Shown here: in pieces, positions 35,796 to 43,595 of the stretch | Layout: every line of letters starts with the position of its first letter | Numbering within the stretch: the first letter of the stretch is position 1 | Assembly (NCBI RefSeq): GCF_016889705.1 | Contig: NZ_CP069526.1 | Coordinates: 7,761,001-7,825,000 of the forward strand | Length of the DNA stretch: 64,000 bases | From: Amycolatopsis sp. FDAARGOS 1241 | GTDB lineage: Bacteria > Actinomycetota > Actinomycetes > Mycobacteriales > Pseudonocardiaceae | Reading direction: 5' to 3' | Program-made: the position numbers and the translations under genes | Notes under the pieces: model-generated | The model's database searches: none | Told to the model about the DNA's origin: nothing | Seen by the model: the letters and a program-made list of their open reading frames with translations, nothing else

Positions 35796-36689
35796 CTAGT
35801 GGCGGACGTACAGGCGGAGCGTGACGTAACCCGTGATCGCCGAGATGACCACCGACACCGCCAACAGGATCGGGGCCACCGGGAACAGCAGCTCCAGCGT
35901 CGTGATCTGCGGGAAGACCTCACCCGTGAGCACGGAGTCGAGGAAGGAGAGCTTGGCGACCAGCAGGAAGACGATGCCGAGCACCGCACCGACCACGCCG
36001 GCGACCACCGCCTCCAGGAGGAACGGTAGCTGGGTGTACCACCGGGTGGCGCCGACGAGCCGCATGATGCCGACCTCCGTGCGCCGGGTGAACGCGGACA
36101 CCTGGATCGTGTTCGCGATCAGCAGCAGGGCGGCGATGGCCATGATGAGCGCTATCCCGAACGCGATGTTGCGGATGCCGTTGAACACGTTGAACACGCG
36201 GTCGAGGAACTTCTTCTGGTCGTCGACCTTGCGCACGCCCGGCTTGCCCGAGTACTCGGCGATGATCGCCGCGCTGCGGTCCGGGTCCTTCAGCTTGACC
36301 TGCAGCGACGCCGGCAGCGCTTCCGGGCCGGTGAGCTCGAGCAGCTCGGGCTGGCTCGCGAAGATCTTCTTGAACCGGTCGTAGGCCTGGTCGCGGTTCT
36401 CGAACACGACCGACTCGACACCCGGGTTGCTCTGCAGCGACTGGCGCAGGCCGCTGCAGAGCGGCTGCGAGCAGTTCTTGTCGTTGGCGCTGATGTCCTC
36501 GACGAGGCTGACCTGCACCTCGACCTCGGCGAGGAAGTTCGCCTTCATCTTGTCGATCGTCCGCACGGCCAGCAGGCCACCGCCGAGCATGGCGAGGGAG
36601 ACTGCCGTGGTGAGGATCATCGCGATGGTCATCGTGACGTTCCGGCGCAAACCGGTGAGGACCTCGCTGAAGACGAAACTGGCACGCAT
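35796..36689 (-). CDS. ftsX: Cell-division protein FtsX
   Basis: 297 residues with the FtsX plan: cytoplasmic start, membrane helix near 20-42, a large extracytoplasmic domain (about 43-170, containing two Cys in NDKNCSQPLCSGL as in actinobacterial FtsX), then three membrane helices. MIAALRS-like antisense frames are artefacts. With FtsE it controls peptidoglycan hydrolases at the septum. 65 bp separate it from ftsE. Confidence 0.97.
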   Translation of the reverse strand: MRASFVFSEVLTGLRRNVTMTIAMILTTAVSLAMLGGGLLAVRTIDKMKANFLAEVEVQVSLVEDISANDKNCSQPLCSGLRQSLQSNPGVESVVFENRDQAYDRFKKIFASQPELLELTGPEALPASLQVKLKDPDRSAAIIAEYSGKPGVRKVDDQKKFLDRVFNVFNGIRNIAFGIALIMAIAALLLIANTIQVSAFTRRTEVGIMRLVGATRWYTQLPFLLEAVVAGVVGAVLGIVFLLVAKLSFLDSVLTGEVFPQITTLELLFPVAPILLAVSVVISAITGYVTLRLYVRH

Positions 36690-36754
36690 CGCAGGTACTT
36701 GTCCCTTGTTGGGTCGGGGCTGTCGGGGAGGGCGGGCGGCTGGGTCAGCTCGGG

Positions 36755-37444
36755 TCAGCGACCGATGCCGTACACCCCGCGGGCGTCATCACGGATCACG
36801 CGGCCGAGCTGCAGCTCGACGACCCGGCGCCGCATCGAGTCCACGATGGAGTGGTCGTGGGTGGCCATCAGCACGGTGGTGCCGGTGCGGTTGATGCGCT
36901 CCAGCAGCAGCATGATGTCCTGGCTGGTGTCCGGGTCCAGGTTCCCGGTCGGCTCGTCGGCCAGCAGCACCAGCGGCCGGTTCACGAACGCGCGCGCGAT
37001 CGCCACGCGCTGCTGTTCACCACCGGAGAGCTCGTTGGGCAGGCGGTCGGCCTTGCCCTCCAGACCCACGAGCTCGAGCACCTCCGGCACGACCTTCTTG
37101 ATGGTGTTGCGCGGCTTGCCGATGACCTCGAGCGCGAACGCGACGTTCTCGGCCACGGTCTTGTTGGCCAGCAAGCGGAAGTCCTGGAACACGCAGCCGA
37201 TCGTCTGGCGCAGGCGGGGGACCCTGCGCCGGGCGAGCTTGGCGACGTCGAAGTTGGACACCATCACGCGGCCCTTGGTGGGCACCTCTTCCCGCAGCAG
37301 CAGCCGCAGGAACGTCGACTTCCCGGAACCCGACGGGCCGATGAGGAAGACGAACTCACCCTTGCCGACGTCGACCGACACCCGTTCGAGAGCGGGACGG
37401 GTCGAGGTCTTGTAGACCTTGGAAACCTCTTCGAGCCGGATCAC
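36755..37444 (-). CDS. ftsE: Cell-division ATP-binding protein FtsE
   Basis: 229 residues from the GTG at 37444. Walker [11 protein letters not shown] lies near residues 36-45, the signature is [14 protein letters not shown], Walker [12 protein letters not shown], and the H-loop is ATHD. FtsE energises FtsX. Gene order prfB-ftsE-ftsX-smpB is conserved with mycobacteria. Confidence 0.98.
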   Translation of the reverse strand: MIRLEEVSKVYKTSTRPALERVSVDVGKGEFVFLIGPSGSGKSTFLRLLLREEVPTKGRVMVSNFDVAKLARRRVPRLRQTIGCVFQDFRLLANKTVAENVAFALEVIGKPRNTIKKVVPEVLELVGLEGKADRLPNELSGGEQQRVAIARAFVNRPLVLLADEPTGNLDPDTSQDIMLLLERINRTGTTVLMATHDHSIVDSMRRRVVELQLGRVIRDDARGVYGIGR

Positions 37445-37598
37445 GGTTCGGCATACTACCCATGACTCTCGTTAAGCCTGGGTTGCCCGTGCCCTCATGC
37501 GACGAGGGACTCCCGTCGTCGCCGAGCGTGGCGTTCGCCGCGCCGGGCGGTAGCGGAAGCCCCTCGTCCGAAGGTTTCGCAGGTCTGTCGAAAGTGGA

Positions 37599-38702
37599 TC
37601 AGGCGACCGCGGCCTGCTTGCGCCAGCGGATGCCGGCTTCGAGGAAGTCGTCGATCTCCCCGTCGAGCACGGCGCTCGGGTTGCCGACCTCGTGCTCGGT
37701 CCGCAAGTCCTTGACCATCTGGTACGGGTGCAGCACGTAGTTGCGCATCTGGTTGCCCCAGCTGGAGCCGCCGTCCTTGAGCGCGTCCATCTCCGCGCGC
37801 TCCTCCTCCTTCTTGCGCTGCAGCAGCCGCGCCTGGAGGACCTTCATCGCCGCCGCCTTGTTCTGCAGCTGCGACTTCTCGTTCTGGCAGGAGACGACGA
37901 TGTTCGTCGGGATGTGCGTGATGCGCACCGCGGAGTCGGTGGTGTTCACGCTCTGTCCACCGGGGCCCGACGAACGGTAGACATCGACTCGGATGTCCTT
38001 CTCCGGGATGTCGACGTGGTCGACCTCCTCGACCTCCGGCAGTACCTCGACGTGGGCGAACGACGTCTGGCGCCGGCTCTGGTTGTCGAACGGCGAGATC
38101 CGCACCAGCCGGTGGGTGCCCTGCTCGACCGAGAGGGTGCCGTAGGCGTAGGAGGCGCTCACCTTGAACGTCGCCGACTTGATGCCCGCCTCTTCGGCGT
38201 AGGAGATGTCGTAGACGTCGGTGGGGTACCCGTGGCGCTCGGCCCAGCGCAGGTACATGCGCAGCAGCATCTCGGCCCAGTCGGCCGCGTCGACGCCGCC
38301 GGCTTCCGCGCGGATGGTGACGACGGCGTTGCGGTCGTCGTACTCACCGGACAGCAGCGTGCGGACCTCGAGCGCGTCGATGTCCTTGCCGAGGCCCGTG
38401 AGGTCACCCTCGGCCTCCTGCACGCTGCCGGCGTCACCCTCGGCCTCGGCCAGCTCGTAGAGCACGCCGATGTCGTCGAGGCGCTGGCGCAGCTCCGAGA
38501 CGCGCCGGAGCTCGCTCTGGCGGTGCGACAGCTGGCTCGTGACCTTCTGCGCCTCCTCCGGGTTGTCCCAGAGGGTGGGGCTGGACGCCTGCTGCTCGAG
38601 CTCCGCGACCTGCGCACGCAGCGCATCGAGGTCCATCACCGACTCGATCTGCGTCAGCTTGCCGGACAGGTCCTTGAGGGCCGCATCGAACTCATCACTC
38701 AC
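37599..38702 (-). CDS. prfB: Peptide chain release factor 2
   Basis: 367 residues from the GTG at 38702; the frame also opens further upstream at 38729. It carries the tripeptide SPF at about 203-205, which selects the UGA stop, and GGQ at about 248-250, which triggers peptide release ([20 protein letters not shown]). The frame is uninterrupted, so the programmed UGA frameshift used by many bacterial prfB genes is absent, as usual in actinobacteria. Confidence 0.97.
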   Translation of the reverse strand: MSDEFDAALKDLSGKLTQIESVMDLDALRAQVAELEQQASSPTLWDNPEEAQKVTSQLSHRQSELRRVSELRQRLDDIGVLYELAEAEGDAGSVQEAEGDLTGLGKDIDALEVRTLLSGEYDDRNAVVTIRAEAGGVDAADWAEMLLRMYLRWAERHGYPTDVYDISYAEEAGIKSATFKVSASYAYGTLSVEQGTHRLVRISPFDNQSRRQTSFAHVEVLPEVEEVDHVDIPEKDIRVDVYRSSGPGGQSVNTTDSAVRITHIPTNIVVSCQNEKSQLQNKAAAMKVLQARLLQRKKEEERAEMDALKDGGSSWGNQMRNYVLHPYQMVKDLRTEHEVGNPSAVLDGEIDDFLEAGIRWRKQAAVA

Positions 38703-38720
38703 GATGTCCAAGGTTACGGC

Positions 38721-38753
38721 AAAACCCACGACCGGTTGCGCACCGGTCGTGGG
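38721..38753 (-). terminator. Intrinsic terminator downstream of the PadR gene
   Basis: On the minus strand CCCACGACCGGT and ACCGGTCGTGGG form a 12-bp perfect stem with a 5-base loop, followed by TTTT. It lies between the PadR stop (38766) and the prfB start. Confidence 0.85.
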
Positions 38754-38765
38754 CTGCGGCGGGCG

Positions 38766-39266
38766 TCAGGCCTGCGGGATCGCGTCGAGCAGCTTCAGCG
38801 CGGCCTTGGCCTGCGCCTGCGCGAACTCGGCGACGGCCTTCGCGTACGGGCCGTCGGCACCCTTCGTGGCGGCCTTGGCCTCGTCGAGCTGGCCCTGGTA
38901 GGTGCTGCGGGCGGCATCGAGCAGCGTCGAACGCTGCTTCGCCGTCAGCGAACCGGCGTGCACGAGCCGCAGGATGAGCGGGCTGCGCAGGTGGTCGGGG
39001 CCGGCCTCGGACGTGAGCCACGTCTTGAAGGCCTTCTTGCCCGCCGCGGTGAGCACGTACTGCTGGCTCGAGCGCGGACCCTGCTTGCCCAGCCGGACGA
39101 GGCCCTCCTTGGACAACGCCGGGAGCTCGCGGTAGACCTGGCTGCGGGTGACACTGAAGAAGGCGCCGAAGCGCTCGTCGGCGCCCGCGACCAGCTGCCC
39201 ACCCGTGGCGGGACCGTCGTGGAGGAGACCGAGCAGAGCGGCGGCTGTTGCATTCAATTCGGACAC
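38766..39266 (-). CDS. PadR-family transcriptional regulator
   Basis: 166 residues from the GTG at 39266; an earlier in-frame start at 39302 adds 12 residues. The winged helix reads ALLGLLHDGPATGGQLVAGA then SVTRSQVYRELPALSKEGLV and ends in YVLTAAGKKAFKTWL. The C-terminal part is a helical dimerisation region. PadR proteins repress genes in response to small molecules. The upstream sites at 39296-39381 are likely operators. Its target beyond itself is not obvious. Confidence 0.9.
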   Translation of the reverse strand: MSELNATAAALLGLLHDGPATGGQLVAGADERFGAFFSVTRSQVYRELPALSKEGLVRLGKQGPRSSQQYVLTAAGKKAFKTWLTSEAGPDHLRSPLILRLVHAGSLTAKQRSTLLDAARSTYQGQLDEAKAATKGADGPYAKAVAEFAQAQAKAALKLLDAIPQA

Positions 39267-39295
39267 ACCCCTACGTTCCCACTTCTTCGGCGGTA

Positions 39296-39381
39296 TGTCC
39301 ACAGTGGCCTCGGGATCTGTCCATTGTGGCTAGTGTTATCCCCTCGTTCGGCCCAATCCGGAAGCAGGTCCACTGTGGACC
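39296..39381. promoter_or_regulatory. Candidate PadR operator repeats
   Basis: TGTCCACAGTGGC (39296) and TGTCCATTGTGGC (39318) are near-identical sites 22 bp apart, so on the same helix face, just upstream of the PadR start. A 15-bp perfect palindrome with a central T, GGTCCACTGTGGACC, follows at 39367-39381. The last also matches a genome-wide-looking palindrome (see findings), so its link with PadR is less sure. Confidence 0.55.
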
Positions 39382-39482
39382 TGGACACGCTCCGCAACCG
39401 GACGGGCGCCCGTTCCGGCGCAAAACGACCAGGGCGCCGGAGCGCAACCACCACCTGAGCGAATCGGCAGGTCAGAGCACGA

Positions 39483-39519
39483 AAAAGCCCGGCTTGCACT
39501 GTGTGCAAACCGGGCTTTT
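39483..39519 (-). terminator. Intrinsic terminator of the first initiator tRNA
   Basis: AAAAGCCCGG and CCGGGCTTTT arms (39483-39492, 39510-39519), with an inner TTGCAC/GTGCAA stem. On the minus strand it sits directly downstream of the tRNA and ends in TTTTT. Confidence 0.9.
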
Positions 39520-39524
39520 CGCAG

Positions 39525-39598
39525 TAGCGGGGACAGGATTTGAACCTGCGACCTCTGGGTTATGAGCCCAGCGAGCTACCGAGCTGCTCCACCCCGCG
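39525..39598 (-). tRNA. Initiator tRNA-fMet (CAT), first copy
   Basis: 74 nt. Anticodon CAU in CTCATAA; three consecutive G-C pairs (GGG/CCC) next to the anticodon loop and an unpaired first base (C1 opposite U72) are the hallmarks of an initiator tRNA. CCA is not encoded. An identical copy in the same orientation lies at 43453-43526. Confidence 0.96.
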
Positions 39599-39652
39599 TC
39601 GTGTGTAAATAGACTAACAGCAGGGGTCCAGGGGTTATTCCGGGACCCCCCG

Positions 39653-40267
39653 TTAACCCTCAAGCGCACCGTCTACCTGCGACGATGCCGCCTCGGCCCA
39701 CTGCCGGGCCCCGCCCAGCACCATCGCGAGGCCATCGGAGAACCCGGCTTCGACATCGCGGGAGATCGCGGCACCCTCGTCGTCCGGGCCGTAGCGTTCG
39801 TCCCGCTCACCGGGCCGCGGGTACACGGCCTGCTCTTCGATGGTGAACCCGATCACGAAGCTGTAAACGGTGAACGACACGCACGCCGCCAGCGTGCCGT
39901 CGAGCCCGGCGTCGATCAGGTCCTGCAGCGGCCGCGGGCCGAGCAGCGCAGGTCGTCGAGGTAGGTACCCGAGAAGACCTTCGCGCCGTCACGGTAGGCC
40001 AGCAAGGTACGGCGCCATCCTGACCTGGTGTTCGAGGGCCTGCCACGGGTCGAGCCCGTCGGGTGGCAGGCGGTCGGCCACGGCGTCGGCGAGCATCTGC
40101 GTGGCCATCCGGTCGAGCAGCTCCTGCTTGTTCTTCAGGTGCCAGTACAGCACCGGCGCCTTGACGCCGAGGTCGCCGGCGATCAGCCGCAGGGTCAGCC
40201 CGTTCAGGCCCACCTCGTTGAGCAGGCGTAACCCCGAGCGCGCGATTTCTTGCCTGGTCAGGGCCAT
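39653..40267 (-). pseudogene. TetR/AcrR regulator broken by two frameshifts
   Basis: The first part (from the ATG at 40267, MALTRQEIARSGLRLLNEVG) is a good TetR helix-turn-helix, and CAGGAGG lies upstream. It hits a stop at 39989. The next segment (LLAYRDGAKVFSGTYLDD) continues in another frame, and a second shift near 39930 restores LLGPRPLQDLIDAGLDGTL and the C-terminus SFTVYSFVIGFTIEEQAVYP through to 39653. Spliced, it is a complete TetR-class repressor. It is divergent from the broken monooxygenase gene. Confidence 0.85.
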
Positions 40268-40288
40268 GGCGTCCTCCTGGCTCGACAA

Positions 40289-40338
40289 TTTATCGATGTT
40301 AAAGGGACGTGGCGGCAGGTCAACTTAACAACGTTAAG
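40289..40338. promoter_or_regulatory. Surviving TetR-type operators
   Basis: TTTATCGATGTTAAA (40289-40303) and CTTAACAACGTTAAG (40324-40338) are related palindromes (10 of 15 positions agree), centres 35 bp apart. They lie between the broken TetR and the broken monooxygenase. The second has perfect CTTAAC/GTTAAG arms. They look intact although both genes are not. Confidence 0.6.
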
Positions 40339-40346
40339 GAGTGGCT

Positions 40347-41614
40347 GTGAACGAGCCGCACGCCGATGTCGTCGTGGCGGCTGCCGCGGGTCAGCGCCGT
40401 GGTGGTGGAACGGCTGCCCGAGCGCATCGGCTGTCGAAGGCGCTGAACCTGCAATCAGGAACCGCGGAGGTGCCCGACCTGCGGATCGCTGTCGAGAGCG
40501 GAGGAACGCGCGTTCGCCACCGTCCAGGAGGGACACTTCACGGTCATCCCCGTGAGCTACGCCGCACCCGTACCAGCTCGGCATCCCGCCGGCGCGGGTC
40601 GACGACCTGCTCGAGGAGCGGTTCGTCGAGCTGGGCGGCAAGGTACTGCGCGGGCACGAGCTGGTCTCCCTCACCCAGGACGACGAGGGAGTGCGGGCCA
40701 TGGCCGGAGAGGTGGTCCGTGGCCGCAGCACCGTCCGCAGGCTGCTGGGCGTGCCGTTCGAAGGCGACGACGGCAGCGGCTACGGCGTGGTGGCCGACAT
40801 CGTCGCGGGCCGCGGGCCGGACGGCGCGGCCGCTGCGTGGACGTCGGTGCGCGGCAGGGTCCGCTCCGCCGCCCGACGGGCTTCTGCGGGCTCATCCCGC
40901 TCGACGAGCCACTGCTGTACCGCCTCACCCTCGGCGACCGCGCGCACCGGCCCGCGAACTTCCGCAGCCCCGTCCCCGCCGACGAGGTGCACACGGCTGT
41001 CGCCGCCACGTACGGCCCGGTGACGATCAAGGAGATCAGCTGGCTGTCCCGCTTCTCCGACGCAGCCCGCTACCGCACCGGCCGCGCCCTGCTGGCCGGC
41101 GACGCGGCCCACATCCACTTCCCCGCCGGCGGCCAGGGCTTGGACCTCGACGTCCAGGACGCGATGAACCTGGGCTGGCAGCTCGCCGCGGCCATTCGCG
41201 GGGACACTTCCGTGCTCGACACCTACGAGCCGGAACGGCACACCGTCGGCGCCGGGGTGCTGGAGAACGTCGCCGCCCAGAACGGCCTCATCTCCCGGTC
41301 GACGTCGAGCCGCGCGGTGCGCGCCCTCTTCACGACGCCGGCCGACCTGCCCGACGTGTCCCGCCACCTGTCCGGTCTGGTCTGCGGTCTCGCCGTCCGC
41401 TACCCGGGCCCCGGCGGCGCCCACCCGTTGACCGGCACGCGCCTGCCCGGCTTCCCCTTACCGGGCGGCTCTCGGGCCAGCACGCTCTTCCACTCGAACC
41501 ACCACGTCCTCTTCGGCACTCCGACGCTGACCTGCCCCCGGCCCACTGTCCACAGCGGACCTTCCCGCTTTACCCTTCCTGGCGGCCGCCGCCCTGGTCC
41601 GCCCGGACGGCTAG
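40347..41614 (+). pseudogene. FAD-dependent aromatic monooxygenase, multiply broken
   Basis: Homology is spread over several frames. The GTG at 40347 gives VNEPHADVVV, then the FAD GxGxxG stretch is missing (deletion near 40380), VVVVERLPER-like text follows in another frame, then SKALNLQ, IPPARVDDLLEERFVELGGK, and LLGVPFEGDDGSGYG. From about 40960 a long piece is in one frame (TIKEISWLSRFSDAARYRTG, LAGDAAHIHFPAGGQGLDLD, then DAMNLGWQLAAAIRG), before another shift and a final TAG at 41612. It once was a rifampicin/tetracycline-monooxygenase-like enzyme. It cannot bind FAD now. Confidence 0.85.
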
Positions 41615-41624
41615 TTCTCCTGGC

Positions 41625-42755
41625 TCACTTCACGATGACGGGCAACGACTCGAACCCTCGCAGCGTCACCGTGTGCGCCCATACCGGCTCCCCCGCCGCC
41701 GTCAACCGGGGCACGCGCCGGGCGAGTTCACGCAACACCGTCCGCCCTTCCAGCCGCGCCAACGGCGCGCCGAGGCAGAAGTGCGCACCGTGCCCGAACG
41801 ACAGGTGCCGCGCTCGGCGGCGAGGTCGAACACCCCGGGGTCCCGGAACGCCCGCGGATCCCGGTTGGCTGCCCCGATCAGCACCACGGTCTGCGTTCCC
41901 GCCGTCAGCTCGACACCGCCCACGACGGTGTCGACGAGCGCGGTGCGCAGCGTGAGCTGGATCGGCGAGTCGTACCGCAGGACTTCCTCGACCGCTGCCT
42001 CGGCGAGTGACCCGTCGCGGCTCAACACCGCGTACTGCTCGGGTTGCGCAGGAACGCGAGCACCCCGTTCCCGATGAGGTCCGTCGTCGTCTCGTGCCCG
42101 GCGATCAGCAACAGCGTCAACGTGACCAGCAGCTCGCCCTCGCTGAGCACGTCCCCCCGGTCGGACACCGCGACCAGCTCGGACAGCAGATCCTCTCCCG
42201 GCTTCCAGCGCCGCTGCTCGGCCAGTTCCCGGAAGTAGGCGTTGAACTCGCGCCTCGCCGAGGCCGCTCGCTCCACCGCTTCCGGTGGCAGCAGGAACGC
42301 CGGATCCGACGCCCGCGCCATCGCGGCCGACCACGCGCCGAACCGTTCCCGGTCCGCGACCGGGACGCCCAGCAGCTCCGCGATCACCGTCACCGGCAAC
42401 GCAACCGCCAGCTCTCCCATCAGCTCGGCCTCGCCGGCGTCGAGCGCGCGATCGATCGACTCCCCGACCAACCCCTCGACGCGCGCCTTGAGCCCCTCCA
42501 CCACGCGCGGCGTGAACGCCTTCGCCACCAGCCGTCGCAACCGCGTGTGGTCCGGCGGGTTCAGGAACGCCAGCGCGCGCACCACCCGCCCCTGTCAATC
42601 CACCGGCTGCCCCGGTTCGCCCGCCGCCACCAGTTCCGGCTCCGGGTGACCGAACCCGGCACCCTTCAGGACGGCTTCCGCCTCACTGAACCCCAGTCCA
42701 CCACAAGGCCCTCAGCGCTCCTGACCACGGGCCCGCGCTCGCGCCGCTCCTCATA
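41625..42755 (-). pseudogene. Cytochrome P450, broken by several lesions
   Basis: Pieces of one P450 in order: YEERRERGPVVRSAEGLVVD (frame 1, about 42755), GFSEAEAVLKGAGFGHPE followed by an in-frame TGA near 42595, a long segment with AFLNPPDHTRLRRLVAKAFT and the I-helix [17 protein letters not shown] (42022-42585), a frameshift near 42035, then [20 protein letters not shown] with the ExxR motif, and another shift before the haem loop [20 protein letters not shown]. It ends at the TGA at 41625. The haem Cys and the distal Thr survive but the frame does not. Confidence 0.85.
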
Positions 42756-42890
42756 AACCCCGCACCGGCCCTCATTGCCCTGCCGCGCCACCAACTCCAC
42801 CACCGCAACCACGCCACTTCCCCCTTCGCCCCCGCCACCCAGCCCCACACACCACTGTGGAGCCCAAACCGCAGGCTGCCGCACGCAAAT

Positions 42891-43410
42891 CTCACCACCC
42901 AACACAACCCACCCCGGGGGTCCAGGGGGCGAATCCCCTCCCGGCGGACGCCGGGGGGTCGACCCCCGAAGAAATGCGGAAGACGCCCCTCACTTGCCCT
43001 TCCACAAACCGCAGCCAGAGCCTCCCACCCACCACCGCACGCAGGAGCCACCGGGGGTTCGACCCCCGAAGAAATTCGGAAGAGGGCCCTTGCTTGCGCT
43101 TTCCGCAAACCGCAGCCCACCTCTCCCACCCACTACGGCACGCAACGCTCACCAGCCAACGCAACCCACCTTGGGGGGTCCAGGGGGGGCGAAGCCCCTC
43201 CTGGCGGGGGCCCGGGGGTTCGACCCCCGAAGAAATTCGGAAGAGGGCCCTTGCTTGCGCTTTCCGCAAACCGCAGCCCACCTCTCCCACCCACTACGGC
43301 ACGCAACGCTCACCAGCCAACGCAACCCACCTTGGGGGGTCCAGGGGGGGCGAAGCCCCTCCTGGCGGGGGCCCGGGGGTTCGACGCCCGAAGAAAATGC
43401 GAAAGAGGGC
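42891..43410. repeat. 161-bp tandem repeat array beside the second initiator tRNA
   Basis: The marker GAAGAAATTCGGAAGAGGGC and its variants start at 42968, 43068, 43229 and 43390. The last three starts are spaced by exactly 161 bp, and 43068-43228 and 43229-43389 are almost identical. Each unit holds a strong GGGGGTCC...GGGGCGAAGCCCC hairpin cluster and a CTTGCTTGCGCTTTCCGC stretch resembling the tRNA terminator that follows at 43404. The region from 42756 to 43452 has no other gene. Confidence 0.88.
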
Positions 43411-43444
43411 CTTTGCTTGCGCATTATGCAAGCAAAGGCCCTCT
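43404..43444 (-). terminator. Intrinsic terminator of the second initiator tRNA
   Basis: AGAGGGCCTTTGCTTGC (43404-43420) and GCAAGCAAAGGCCCTCT (43428-43444) make a perfect 17-bp stem with a 7-base loop, downstream of the tRNA on the minus strand, and TTTCGCATTTTC follows. Confidence 0.9.
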
Positions 43445-43452
43445 GCACTCTG

Positions 43453-43526
43453 TAGCGGGGACAGGATTTGAACCTGCGACCTCTGGGTTATGAGCCCAGC
43501 GAGCTACCGAGCTGCTCCACCCCGCG
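43453..43526 (-). tRNA. Initiator tRNA-fMet (CAT), second copy
   Basis: Identical over all 74 nt to 39525-39598, with the same C1/U72 mismatch and GGG/CCC anticodon-stem pairs. It lies 70 bases after the UPF0182 stop, on the same strand, which is probably the original location, or the array may have been copied with it. Confidence 0.96.
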
Positions 43527-43595
43527 TCGGTGACACCTACCTTACGCCCCGGTTTCTCGTGGGTGCAAAGCAGGTGCCCCTTCGCGTAAGCGACG

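Noticed and set aside
37599..38702. Programmed frameshift in prfB
   Set aside because: The frame is continuous without an internal UGA, as in other actinobacteria.
39653..42755. Active antibiotic-modification cluster (TetR, monooxygenase, P450)
   Set aside because: All three genes carry multiple frameshifts, stops or deletions; treated as pseudogenes.
42891..43410. CRISPR array
   Set aside because: The unit is 161 bp, tandem, with no spacers and no cas genes.
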